A program made the position numbers and the translations under genes. A stretch of DNA of 64,000 nucleotides from Lotus japonicus (lineage: Eukaryota; Streptophyta; Magnoliopsida; Fabales; Fabaceae): NCBI RefSeq assembly GCF_012489685.1, contig NC_080043.1, positions 59,418,289 through 59,482,288 on the forward strand, read 5' to 3'. The notes beneath the pieces are model-generated. The model saw only the letters and a list, made by a program, of their open reading frames with translations, did not search any database and had not been told where the DNA came from. Below, one piece after another: positions 1-10,800 of this stretch. Numbering within the stretch: position 1 is the stretch's first letter; every line of letters begins with the position of its first letter.

Positions 1-87
1 CCGACCTCAGCATTTAATGCCCCTCTCATTTCCCAAGAGAAACGCATGGGAAAACGCTAAAGGGCGTTACCTCCCACGAACGTTTCG

Positions 88-97
88 TTTATAAATA
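88..97 (+). promoter_or_regulatory. TATA-like box of the small ORF
   Basis: TTTATAAATA lies 44 bases before the ATG at 142. The related ORF at 14224 has a TATATAAAG box 55 bases before its ATG, and both leaders carry a GCTTCAC motif. An AATAAA signal follows each stop codon (584-589 here). The pair therefore looks like a self-contained transcription unit. Confidence 0.45.
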
Positions 98-141
98 GTA
101 ACCACCCCCCTTGCAGGCTTCACGCTCACCCCAAAGACAAA

Positions 142-543
142 ATGATCTCCACGGAGACTTACCTGAAGGCACTCAGGGCCGAGGCTCTGGATTGCGACCT
201 ATACTACTCCTACAAAACGCAGGTCACCACCCCTGATAGGATCAGATCCCTGGTCAGCAGGCTTCTGACAGAGGATCTGGACCCCCAACTGAAGGCGGGT
301 TTGCTGACCTTCTTGGGGCGGACGGAGGAGATGTGGGAATTGCACCGACGCCGCCTGGAGGTTAACATGCTAATTTGGGGCCTCGAGGTGTCTGCCGCAG
401 AACACACGGGCGAAGAGACGGGAACGATGGGCGAGATCGAAGCTGAGCTGGCCTCCCTTCTGGCCGTACGAGAGGGTCTCGATAGGGACCTAAGGGCCGT
501 CCGCCTCCGCTACAACGCCATGCGAGTAACACCCCCTTTCTAG
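142..543 (+). CDS. Small extra ORF of a retrotransposon, 133 codons, function unknown
   Basis: This open frame ends 168 bases before the 3' LTR and is in sense orientation relative to that LTR. I do not recognise a known domain. The protein is charged and predicted helical. It aligns by eye with the 131-codon ORF at 14224-14619: both start with a Y-x-x-A-L-x-x-L-R/E-like segment, share the central pattern LL-x-EDL-x-P-x-LK followed by FL and EE-x-x-EL, and end in R...PPF before TAG. The start is the first ATG after a TATA-like box. A polyadenylation-like AATAAA follows at 584-589. The frame has no internal stop although the surrounding DNA looks non-coding, which suggests recent constraint. 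It could also be a C-terminal piece of a longer gene, but the matching start and stop in the second copy argue against this. Confidence 0.55.
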   Translation: MISTETYLKALRAEALDCDLYYSYKTQVTTPDRIRSLVSRLLTEDLDPQLKAGLLTFLGRTEEMWELHRRRLEVNMLIWGLEVSAAEHTGEETGTMGEIEAELASLLAVREGLDRDLRAVRLRYNAMRVTPPF

Positions 544-711
544 GGGTACTAAATGTAATGGCCAAACGGCCCCACCATTAATGAATAAATTAGTAAAAGT
601 TTAAATATTTGACCTCTACGTAACGACCCCGAGCACCTCCATGACACCACCAGCCCAGGACGCAATTAGCCCACGCTCCGCTGGAACAGCCGACCAGGGC
701 TAGGGGGCTAC

Positions 712-1290
712 TGTTCCGGGAGCCCCGACCGGGGACGGACAGGGGACCTAGGACAGAGCCGGACCCACCAAAAGTCCCAGATAGGGGGCCGTTTGGGGGA
801 AGCCAAGAGCCCCCCTACTCCCGAGCCCCACCACTAAGGGTGAGGACAAGGAACCCGGGGCCCACTACATAGGGGTTGACCTAGGCCAACTGCCCTAGGG
901 GTAGGTTGGCTGGTGCAGGTCCGTAGGGCCCCCCAGGCCGTTGGATCACTGTTCCTCTACAGGGGATCCAACGGTGATCCATGCCCTCCTGTACGAGCCA
1001 TGCATGACGTTGCATGGCTCCAACCCTAATCCTGCCTCTCCTATATAAAGGAAACACTCCTTCTATCTAAAGGTAACGTATTCTCTCCAACTTCACCATT
1101 CTTACAACTTCCCTCACTGACTTTAGCATCGGAGTGTCTTGCAGGAGCCCCTCCCGGGACCTTGCCTACTTGGAGCGTCTTCAACACGTCCAGATCCCTC
1201 CTCACCTACCCCTGGTCAGCGGGTAGCTTGGTCTCTCCCAGATCAATTATGGTCAAGTAATATCTCAATTGTTGAAGAGCCAACGGAACA
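712..1290 (+). repeat. 3' LTR, 579 bp
   Basis: The LTR has perfect 7-bp inverted ends (TGTTCCG / CGGAACA) and is much more GC-rich than its surroundings. It contains a TATA box near 1042-1050 and the downstream motif GCATCGGAGTGTC common in plant Ty3/gypsy LTRs. The sister LTR is not in the window. Confidence 0.75.
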
Positions 1291-2956
1291 GAGTATACAA
1301 GGGGAACAAGTTATAAGTTATTATTCGTGTAACCTAAAATAAACTAGTAATAGAGAGAGCCCCTATTATTAATGCTTTGTAGTTTTTAAGAGATTTTCAT
1401 GTTTGTGACTTAAAATTACATATATTGGGGAAACTCATGAGAACAAATTTGAACAAATGAATAATTACAGACAAATCAAATGACTAGGTGGTGTGTCATA
1501 TACAAGGGATCAGCAGCAGCCGACACTTTTGGACCAAGAATAACAGAAGTGTCACACTGAAGCATTTGATTTTTACAATGAAAGGAACGTGCTCAATAAT
1601 GTCCATGTGAATTGCATTGCAAGTTCTGAAGTTCATTAACATAACAAAAGGGGAAAATACAAATCAAATTGCAATTTAATTTTTATGATAAAACTCTTTC
1701 TTTCTTTACCTCAGTGCAGATTGTCAGATTGACTGCATTTACCAATATTTAAAGATTAACTTGCATGGAAGGAAACCTTGGTCGGTTGGGGTTAGGTGAA
1801 GGGTCTCTCATACGTGTGATGGATGCTATAATATTACAATACAATAACAACAGGACAAAACAACGAATATTTGTCGGACAAATATGAAAACGACACAAGG
1901 AATTAAATCTAAGTTCAACTCTCTTAACTATGGGGAGAGTCTATTCTGTCCAACTAAGACGCCACGTTTAACTATTATATAATCACTTAAAAAATTGGTT
2001 AAGGATCAAATCATCAAAGTAACATATTCTCGTGCCCATGCCAATGCCAAGAACTCGTAGAAAAACTGATAGATAACTGAGTTCTTTAAGTGCATTTAGA
2101 TTAAGATTTAATTTCTAGATAGTGTGTACGGAAAAAAGATTTATTATAAGATACCTATTTATTAATTAATGTTATCTTAAAATCTTAGAGATTAATCTCA
2201 TAACCGATGACTGGGGATAACATGAGAAAAAAATAATATTCTCGTGCCCATGCTCTGGTGGCTCTTGCTGTAGGTGGAGCCATCAACTACGTGATTTTAG
2301 TTTTGTAATCAGACATTGATCTCCCGAATCAATTGTTTGTTTGTTAATTGCCATTTGATCAACCATTTGGGCCATTGGTGCAGCTTTCAAATTGGAATGT
2401 GTATTTCAATATTCGTTTAGGTCTGATTGGCTAATTGACCATTTTTTTAATTAATCTTATTGGCTAAGTGACAGAATTTGACATTTCTATATTTTAATAT
2501 TTCTGGGTGAAAATGTAGCTTAATCCTCATGGAGGCTTTGTGAAGTGTGCTACGATCTACATGAGTGGGTGAATTTTTAAGTATTTGTGTATAGTACACC
2601 CTCCCTCATGACATACACACACATACATATATGACAAGTTATTTCCAACTTTAAATTTTTTTTTTAACCAAATTCAATTTTTTATCCAAATGGTATCTAA
2701 TGTTCCATATAGTCAACTTCACTTAATGTAATGAGATTTATGTAGTCACAGATGACAGTTGTATAATAAAACAAAATCAAATAAACCCATTGTGAGTGAG
2801 TTGTAATGCATGTGTAGAAAAATGTGTTGATTTGAAGGATCGATCTTATATATATTTTGGGTGCCCATTAGGGTGGGGAAGTTTTAAAATGTTCCACCGG
2901 TGGATCAAGGTTCATAGTAGTAATTTACATGATAAAAAGATATACAAAAATAAATT
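1291..2956. other. AT-rich spacer without a gene
   Basis: I see no coding frame of note on either strand. The only structure I can support is the flanked insertion at 2042-2235, listed separately. Confidence 0.6.
2042..2235 (+). mobile_element. SINE-like retroposed insertion, unclassified
   Basis: A 194-bp segment is flanked by an 18-bp direct repeat, ATATTCTCGTGCCCATGC, at 2024-2041 and 2236-2253. The segment ends in an A-rich tail (GAGAAAAAAATA) directly before the right repeat, as expected for LINE-mediated retroposition. I could not recognise a convincing pol III A or B box, so the source sequence is unknown. Confidence 0.4.
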
Positions 2957-3186
2957 CTAAAAAAAATCCTCCACATCTTTGACGAGATTGAACTCCTGCA
3001 GCTCCTTGAAGTTCATCAACCATGGCTTCTCCCAAACCTTAGCTTCATAAACCTATTTCTTCCCACCATCATTTACCTCTAACTTGATGACATACAAGGC
3101 ACCAAAACCCACTTGCTGTGTAGCACTAACCACCCTTTCAAATTCCAGAAGCGTATTCCTGTATCTCTCGAATACAAGGCGAGATG
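2957..3186 (-). pseudogene. Phytocystatin (cysteine proteinase inhibitor) C-terminal fragment
   Basis: The minus strand reads as the C-terminal two thirds of a plant cystatin. Visible pieces are [14 protein letters not shown], then [16 protein letters not shown], then [11 protein letters not shown] and NFKELQEF. Cystatins block papain-like proteases by wedging a QxVxG loop and a tryptophan loop into the active site. Here the loop reads QVGFG, so its central valine is lost, while the PW of the second loop remains. An in-frame TAG follows GGKK where a lysine or similar codon is expected. The N-terminal part and start codon are missing, and the fragment stops where GC-rich unknown DNA begins near 3187. 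The frame closes with TAG at 2957-2959. It is clearly a broken remnant. Confidence 0.7.
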
Positions 3187-3640
3187 AACAAAAGAGAAAA
3201 GGAGTGACAATTCAAGGAATGGATCAGCGAATCGTCCAGCAAGGCAGCGACGAAAAAAGAGGTAACAGGGCGCGCGAACGGTCTAAAGACAAGCAGAAGG
3301 CGAGGAGAGGGAGCCCAGTGAGTCGCCGCCCAGGTAATGGAAAAAGAGAGGCAAGATATTGGAAGTCGGTGGGTTCGGTAGCTTTCAAGCCGGGGACATC
3401 CAAGCGCGACAAGCAGAAAGACAAGTTAGGAGAAGTCCCTCATTACCATGAGGCGGCGGGGAAAGAAACCAACCCCACAGTAACAATAAGTGGGTGGCGA
3501 GCACGTCGGGCTCGAAAGATGAGGTGATGGGAGTGATACTTTGACCTGAGGGGCTGGAAGCAGAAGCATGTAGGAAGCAGGAGCGAGGACGCAACAAAGG
3601 GACCAAAAAATTAGGACCAAAAATAAAGATGCGCTCTTTT
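3187..3640. other. Moderately GC-rich segment of unknown origin
   Basis: The base composition changes sharply from the AT-rich DNA on its left. Overlapping open frames exist on both strands, but their translations are low-complexity (R/K/G/S) and match nothing I know. It lies between the cystatin fragment and the PF04195-type element and may be part of that element. Confidence 0.35.
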
Positions 3641-3750
3641 TCTCCATCACGGGAGTTTTTTAACGAGGCATCCCTGGATGTAAAATCTTTTACAAATCAA
3701 ATACAAAAGGATATTCTCAAGCAATACTCTTAGCTTGACTATAATACGAT

Positions 3751-3972
3751 GGTCGCCCGGTGGGAAAATTCCCTGAAGGTGGCGATCCCAACACGACCTT
3801 GATGTCTGGGGATCGCTCCGGAAAAGTCCGGCGCGAACCGCTGCTACCAAGATAGCAACTCAACTAACATGTCACGTTTGCCTGGTGGGAAAAATTCCCT
3901 GAAGGTGGCAATCCCAACACGACCTTGATGTCTGGGGATTGCTCCGGAAATTCCGGCACAAATCGCTGACCT
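3751..3972. repeat. Imperfect direct duplication, two units
   Basis: Two units of roughly 90 bp, near 3751-3842 and 3882-3972, share the core CCCAACACGACCTTGATGTC followed by GGGGAT and GCTCCGG. They differ by scattered substitutions. The repeat lies in the non-coding 3' part of the element. Confidence 0.65.
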
Positions 3973-4387
3973 CTCGTTGGCGATGTGTGCGGATAAGCTA
4001 CTTATCCCAAACGTCTCCCTGAAATATGGGCAAACGAGACCTCCCCGAAATATGGGTGAGAATAAAAACTAGGCATAAGTCTGGGTAAACCTATACGGCC
4101 ATTGGGTCCCTAGCAACTGTAAGTCCTTGCCGGGACGAAACCGGCAAGGCCACACTTGCTCTTACGGGAAATATTGGTGTGAAGAAAGCCTCAGTCCAAG
4201 ACTGAGCAAAAGTCCTAGTTTTCACTAGCACACATTCAAAATCGCTACACGAGCACAAAATACAAAGCTTAAAGGTACAAGGGCGAACACGAGGAGAAAA
4301 ATGGACAAACGAAATCGCGATAAACTTTCATTAAATAACACGGAAAAATGTATTACAAAAGGGTAAGGGAAAATCAATACAAAATAC

Positions 4388-6863
4388 TCAAACTGCATTA
4401 ACGTTTTCTGCTTCCCTTGCGTTTTCAGTAGCCGCAAAATACTCAGCATTGAAGCCTGAAGGGTCATCAGGGCCGACCAATCCGTGGGGGGTAACCCTCT
4501 TGAAGGCTCCCATTCCGCCGAGCTCGATTCCTTCGTAAAGATACTGGACTTGAGCTTTGGCGAGGAAGAAACCATGATCACGCTCTTCCACAGCCTCAGC
4601 AGCAGCCCCGACCACTAACCTTGCCCGGAGAGTTCTGATCTCGGAGTCCGCACGGGTTTCCGCATCCATAACAGCTTTGGCCTTTGTTTCTAGTTGAGAC
4701 CTCACCTCCGCGAGAGACTCGTTCGTCGACCCCAACTCACTGCGCAGGAACGCGATTTCCTTATCCTTAACAATACAAGCTGCTCTGCCCGCCGCAATTG
4801 CCTCGACCCTCGCCTTTAGCTCCTGTTGTAGACCGTCCCGCTCATCCTCAAGTTCCCCCGTTCTCTCAATACAAGCGGACAAGTCAGCCTCACGACTGCT
4901 CATCTCGAAACCCAAATTGTTCAGTTTAATCATCTGGGCCGCTACCTGAGTCAGCAACTTGTCACGCTCGTCATGCGCTTCGAGCGTAGCAATGCGGTAA
5001 TTCTCTGCCTTCTGGCAGAGCTCTTCAACTTCAGCGGCTGTAGCTGAATCTTGGGATAACTTGGCGAAGAGACACCCCGCACGCAAAAGGCTCGAGATGG
5101 CTTCTTGCGCCACACCATCAAGGTCAGGATTCTCGGTTCCTCTCATGCTGCCAAGGAAAGAGTCAGTCAGCATAAAGTCGACAGGGGAAGGTTGCTAGTT
5201 TGAAGCAGAACTCTTCTGCCCATCAATAATCGGATGGCTAGCGGCGGGGGAAGAATGGCGAGGAGAAAGTGAGACGACGGGAGTTTGATCCTCACCACTA
5301 TGACTCGTTGTGTGGATGGGGGAGGCTCTGGGTGAGCTTACCTCAGTTTGTTGGCATGAATAGTCAGGAGAAAGGATTGTTTGGGGAACATCGAAGGAAG
5401 CGACTTCAGGAGCGTGTTGACCAGCGATGACTTCCTCAGGGAAGGGCGAGGATCCCGCCTCGCCCTTGGGGTTTGGTTCATCCTCGCCCACCAGGTCTTG
5501 AATTTCTTCTTTTTCTTTTTCAACTTTTGGGACGAAGGAATCACGACCCCAAACCTTCCATCTGTGCCAGGGTCACCCCCTTTGGATTTTTGGAATTTTC
5601 TTGTGGGGGAAGGTTGAGCAGTGTCATCGGTAGGCCTCGGTGCCAGCTCGTCAATCTCAGCGGAAGGACGGTGTCTGGTACTGACTCACCAGACCCAGGA
5701 GCAGCGACATTTGGGGCTGTCCCGGCAGTTTCGGAAGAAACAGCATCGATCGAAGATCCAAGCGTAGGATCAACCGAGGTGGATCCTCTGGTCCGCTTCT
5801 TTGAAAGGGAAATGACGATCTCGACATCAGCATATGCGGCATCGTGTTTCTTCTTGATCCTGTTAGTGTTAAAAACGGGAGGGAACTCAAACGCTTTTGC
5901 AGCAAGGGTGCGCTTCAGGGCGACTTTAGTAAAGTTCATTCCTCCTAGGAGTGAGTGGAGGGTGTTTTTGCGAGTGGCTTCAAGCAACTGTGAGCACTCG
6001 AGGATGGGGAGCCCAGCGAGAAAGCCAAGGATGATTTTATCTTCATCACTCAGCGACGTATCTGACGGCAACGGAACGTCACGAGGGCTCTTGGTCCAGT
6101 AGAAAGGGAACAGAGCAGTCCCGTCCCGAAGGGTGAAAGCTTCAGGGTAAGTGGGATGCACGATTATGCGGAAGTACCGGCGCCCGGGTCTCTTCTTGAC
6201 GTTGCTCTTGTAGGGGAAGAGGCGCTGCCGGCCCGTACGAGACTTCAAAGAGATCCACCCTAGGGTCGGGGTCTTCAATGATTTTGGCTCTACAACATAG
6301 AAATAGAAGAAGTGGGCGGTCTTCGCTTCAAGACCGACGACGTTGCAAAGAATCTAGAAACGCCGAATGAAGGCCCAAGCGTTCTGATAGAGTTGGCTTG
6401 GGGCCATGTTAATTTCCCTCATCACTTGGCGAAGGAAGGGGGAGAAAGGTAGATTGATCCCCAGGTCGAGGAAAAAGTATTCATAGACGTAGACGTGGAA
6501 GAAGTGGGGTTTTTCCACGCCTTGTTCAATCGTGCAATGTTGCCAGGGCCGGCGGATGCTTATGCATCGCCCGGTGACGAGGACATCTTCGAGAGAATTC
6601 TCGTGGCAAAGCCCACCTGCCCGGCGGGCTGTCTCAGTGACGGACTCGTCAGAGGACTGCTCAGAAGGTTGACAGATGGCTCCTTGAGTGGGGGTTTTAT
6701 TCGTGGACTGGGGCAGGGTGGCGAATACCCGGTGCCAGAAGGCGTTGATTTCACTTTCAATAAGGGAAAATCCTCCAGAGGGAGGAGGGTTAACCAAAGG
6801 AGGAGATGCGGGAGCGGCGCTGCGGAATCGGGAGGATCCTTTGGTGCGGCGTTGGGAAGTCAT
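4388..6863 (-). pseudogene. PF04195-like 'putative gypsy type transposon' protein, copy 1, degenerate
   Basis: The reading starts at ATG 6863 (MTSQRRTKGSSRF) and runs to TGA at 4388. It comprises a proline/serine-rich N-terminus, a globular part with the motifs PGRRYFRIIVHP-like and FLAGLPILECSQLL (about 6200-5950), a lysine-rich linker, a Ser/Pro-rich stretch and a long coiled coil with many E/R/L residues (about 5150-4600). The C-terminal region contains GGMGAFKRV and GPDDPSGFNAEYFA. I assign it to the PF04195 family from memory of that family in plant elements. Against copy 2, two single-base nonsense changes are visible: GAG to TAG at 6354-6356 and CAG to TAG at 5195-5197. A frameshift lies near 5650, where the frame changes. 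No function can remain. Role in the element is unknown. Confidence 0.6.
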
Positions 6864-7384
6864 TTCTGCTAAAAGGAAGAATAAGGATGAAAAAGGGAAA
6901 GGGCGCAAGGTTGTCAACTTCAGCAGATTGTTAGGATTCCATAAGTGGTAAATGAGGGGATGAGGGAGAATTTAAAAGTTGGGATGAGCAGCGGTTGGGA
7001 AATCGTGCCACATCATGGCAAAGGTGGAATGATTACTCAAGGGAGTGTGGCGTAGATTTCGGGAAACAGGGGCAACTCATTAAATGAAAAGTTACAACGG
7101 CTGAAGCTTATTGGTTCGAATTCAAATTGGCATGCTTTACTATGATTTGAAGATACGTTTCAAAGATAGCAGTTGAGATTCCGTGGATTCGCTGACCTTT
7201 GGGGCGCTACGCGTGGCGCAGGCTCAACACATGTCAAAATACCACGATTCAGGGCACGTGCGTAACTGTGACAAGGCGAGCAAACTAAGCATCATCGCCA
7301 CAAGCCCGCTTGTGGACTCGAGCCGCTAAGGGAACGCAGCAAGAAGTTCAAAATGTTAATTTTTAAGCTTTAATTACCAAGCCA

Positions 7385-7819
7385 TGTTGACAGTTGTTCT
7401 CTATTGTTAGACCTTTAGTTTTAGCATTAACTAGCTTCTCATGACCGTCGCCTTAGTCTTTCTACTTAAAGACACACTTAGCTCTCATGCTTCGAGCTCG
7501 GTGTCTTGTGGACTTGTGGACTGGGCGAGACCCCAGGGTCCCTCGCCCAGGAGCGCCAGCTTAGGGCGATGAGCGGACTAGGGACTTGGGCCTCCTCCCA
7601 GAGGCCCAACTGGCCTATTAGGAAGGGTTAGAGGCGCCAAGCCCAACTCCACATCGATAAATAGGGGATGAATACCAATTGTAAGGGACTCTTGGCTCAT
7701 TTGAGAAATAACAATATTGAAATTCAGTTACTTCCTCTCTAAAGCGGTTACGCTCTCATTCTCTCTAGGAATCTCACATCACGTTCCTTACACTTTAGGT
7801 ACTATACCTCATCTCAATG
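7385..7819 (+). repeat. LTR-like terminal sequence of PF04195-type element, copy 1
   Basis: The segment matches the reverse complement of 56417-56857. It contains a TATA-type box (GATAAATAGGGGATG, about 7656-7670) and a downstream CTCTCTAAAGCGG segment typical of a U5 region, all on the plus strand. It ends TGTT-ward at 7385 and continues to the insertion point of the solo LTR, then for about 10 bases after it. Exact ends are inferred from TG...CA-type termini and are uncertain. Confidence 0.45.
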
Positions 7820-7824
7820 TTCAC

Positions 7825-10800
7825 TGTAACACCCCGATTTCGGTGGCGTCACTTTAGTAACCAAAAGTAAACAATGCGGAAAAACGTGAATTAATTTTTT
7901 TTTGTCGATGTAAACAAGACTGGAATAAATAAAACTCTTATGCGAAGGATAAACAGAAACTAATATACAATAATAAATTACATCCCCCGCTGTAAGTAGC
8001 AACCTCGTCACGAGTAACCTCCAGTGACGGAAAGAAAAGTGTAAAGCCCGAAGGCAAAAGGTACAATCCAGAAGAAAAAGGTAAGTGTCCGCAACACCAT
8101 CCCTCAAAACTGAGAATGAGCTGGCCCATCGGCCTGAAACAAGACCTCCTAAGTCCAACCAACTCTCTGTGATTCCCGTAAAGAAACCACATAAAAAGCT
8201 ATAGGTGGGAAATTACCCTGTTCCCAACAGAAAACATAACGGTCAGAGCTAAAACTCTACTCCTACACTAATCCCGTCTCGAGGAGCTCACACCAGCACT
8301 AAAACCTACATGCTAGCATGATCGTCGTCCGAATTTGAAATCCAGAACGACCTAGTCTATGTACACCATCCGTCCTCCTCTCGCGACCGCGATGCGCTCC
8401 TGTTCCAGCATCTCAACACTAGTTTCCCCCGAAGGGTGAACCGTCGTGAACCAACCCGCCAAAGACATCTGACAATGGGCGTTTGTCCGCCAAAACACAC
8501 ACAGAAGACGCGAGGGTCAACTCCAAAGAATTACGTAAATAATAGCACCAATAGATATAGATAAGAGAATAGCCACTTAGGCTTATAGCTAGGGATAACA
8601 TCCTAGGGTTGCATATTCCACAATAACATAAACGACAATAATAACACTTAACATGTTCCAAATAGAATTAACAAGTAGCAATCACACTCAGCAACTAAGT
8701 CAGTATGCATGTTGCATGAAATGATATGCAGGTTAACCCAGTCAACCAACATGCAATCCGGAACGGATGGGCATCAAACGGATCAATCCTAGCACCAGCA
8801 ACGGTGGGACCATTTCTGCCCGCGTGCCTCTTACACCACACAAAGGTAGCCAGATCAGCATAAAACCCGAAGGCCTGCCATTCGGTCTGCTACTAAGAGT
8901 CACCTAGCAGCGCTCTTACGCGGAAATCCCGGTCTTATAACCATTTTGGAATCCGCCGTGGTCCGGCATCTCACCGTGTTTAAACCACTTAATGAGTGCA
9001 TGCAATGCAGTGATTAGCCAAACAACGTCTCCGAATCTCACTCGACACGTCGCCACGTGTTCTAGCTAAATTAATGTCTCTAAAAGCTTACCCTAAGGTA
9101 AAGTCGATTCTGCGACAAAAGACACATCTTCACAACAACACATAACTCATGATGATCTCCAAATCATCCGACTCATCTCAATCCGATGGTCAAAACTGCT
9201 CAACGAGCAAGAGTATCAACATACTCGGAAACTATCAATTTCCCGGACTTATCCCCAGGATAGCCCAACAACACAGCTGCCCCAACAGCACAAGAGTATC
9301 CCGCATTCACAAGGTCTCACGCCTTAGTGAAGCTTCATGCTGTTCACGAGGTCTCACGCCTCAGTGAAGATCCATGCTTTCCACAAGGTCTCACGCCTCA
9401 GTGGAGTATCACGCATTCACAAGGTCTCACGCCTCAGTGAAGCTTCTCGGCTCATCCCTTGGATGGCTAAACAAACTGCTCAACGAGCGAAGGAGTATCA
9501 ACATACTCAGAACTTACCAATCTCCTCAACACTTGGATCCGACGACACTTCTCGTTTTCCAAAAACTAAGATTTGCATCCAAAGCTTCCTTTCGAGTTTA
9601 TTATCCTTATTTGAAGATTTAGAGGTTGTTTAATGTCTTATGAGTTTTCTTTACAAAATAGTATCCTTTTAGTCTTATCGCAAATCCTATCAGTTCTCGG
9701 GATCTCCTAATCCCCAAATGACACCAGAGAATGTCTCGATCCATACAACACCACGACAAGGCCCGAATCTCATTCGTCCTATCAAACTTTCTCAAAACTC
9801 TCAAAATAAAATCGGCATGACCTGCCCGCTATTCTCACTATTCAGAAACTCAGATTTCATTGCATAAGCATAACTAACTCAGCACAATCAATCAACATGT
9901 CATATATCAACATATCATGCAATAACCACGTAGCACTTAGCATATAAGGCATGCATCACACATCCTAAATTACCCACTTAGCACTTAGCATGTAAGTCAA
10001 TCATCAAAAACATTCAGTAGATGCATCATCTACATTGTCAGCCGAAGCCTCAGAAAACATTTTTCCAATCAAACACAACCAAGTGCATAAACAGTAAACA
10101 ATGTCGAAAGTATCGACCCTAAGCATTAACTAGAGATTCAGTGAATAGCCCTCACCTGTAGATTCTCCAGGGTGAACTTCAAACTCTTCCTCACAAGCAA
10201 AGCGTTGCTCCTCAGGAAATTCCTCAAAAGCTCCTTTAAAGCAAAATCACAGAGATACTATCAGAATCTATCGAAAACTAAGCTATCGATACTTACTAAG
10301 GTTACTCGAAGTAGTTCATACTCCGAGGTACGATAATCTAGCGCGAAAGGACAAGTTTTCGGAAAAGGAAATTTTCCTCCTCCTCCCCCTATAGGCTCGG
10401 CCACTTTAGGTAATTAGGGGACTCGATTTTTCTTCGATCAAACTTGGTTCCTATGCTATCATTAGCCGTAACTAAGGGTATTCTAAACTCGGAAAAATTA
10501 TCGGATCAAAAACTGTCGCAAGGGTATTTTGGTCATGATTTTTAACTTAGAAATTTCAAAACTGAAATCCCAAAAAGCAAATTTGACAGGGACGTTACTA
10601 ACGACGTTTATGACAACTAATCCTACTAGCACTAAGCTAAGGCGATAGTTTTCAGCCTAAAGGTTGAAGCTTTACTCCAAAAACACCAAAAATGGGTATT
10701 TAAGGCTAAAATTGATTCCGGCGGAAATCCGGCGGCATAACGGAAAATCTAATCCGGCAGAAGTGATCTTGGGCACATAAGGAAGAGGTTTAGAATCAGA

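Larger units (their letters stand above)
1..1290 (+). mobile_element. Ty3/gypsy-like (Tat-type?) retrotransposon, 3' end only
   Basis: This is the 3' end of an LTR retrotransposon that enters from the left edge. A G-rich tract (702-707) precedes an LTR bounded by matching inverted ends TGTTCCG (712-718) and CGGAACA (1284-1290). The LTR reads left to right: a TATATAAAG box lies near 1042-1050 and a U5-like segment (GCATCGGAGTGTC) follows. A purine tract on the left and no primer-binding site on the right make it a 3' LTR. No gag or pol lies inside the window, so assignment to the Tat lineage rests on LTR style only. The base after the LTR begins GAGTA, the expected target duplication, whose partner would be outside the window. 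Confidence 0.65.
3641..7824. mobile_element. PF04195-type retroelement remnant, copy 1 (ORF on minus strand)
   Basis: The segment is an inverted, diverged copy of 56417-60165. It holds a degenerate gene on the minus strand and an LTR-like sequence at its right end. The left part (3641-4220) has no counterpart in copy 2, which stops earlier. The TATA box of the LTR-like part reads on the plus strand, opposite to the gene, as in elements carrying an antisense ORF next to the 3' LTR. No gag or pol domains are present. Its right end is interrupted by the solo LTR and resumes for about 10 bases at 11771-11780. The left boundary is approximate. Confidence 0.6.

Noticed and set aside
3084..3527. 147-codon plus-strand ORF
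   Set aside because: It runs through the antisense of the cystatin fragment and then low-complexity R/K-rich sequence. Overlapping frames exist on the other strand and no family is recognised.
9300..9446. CRISPR-like repeat array
   Set aside because: Units are about 37 bp in direct contact without unique spacers of constant size, within a plant LTR.
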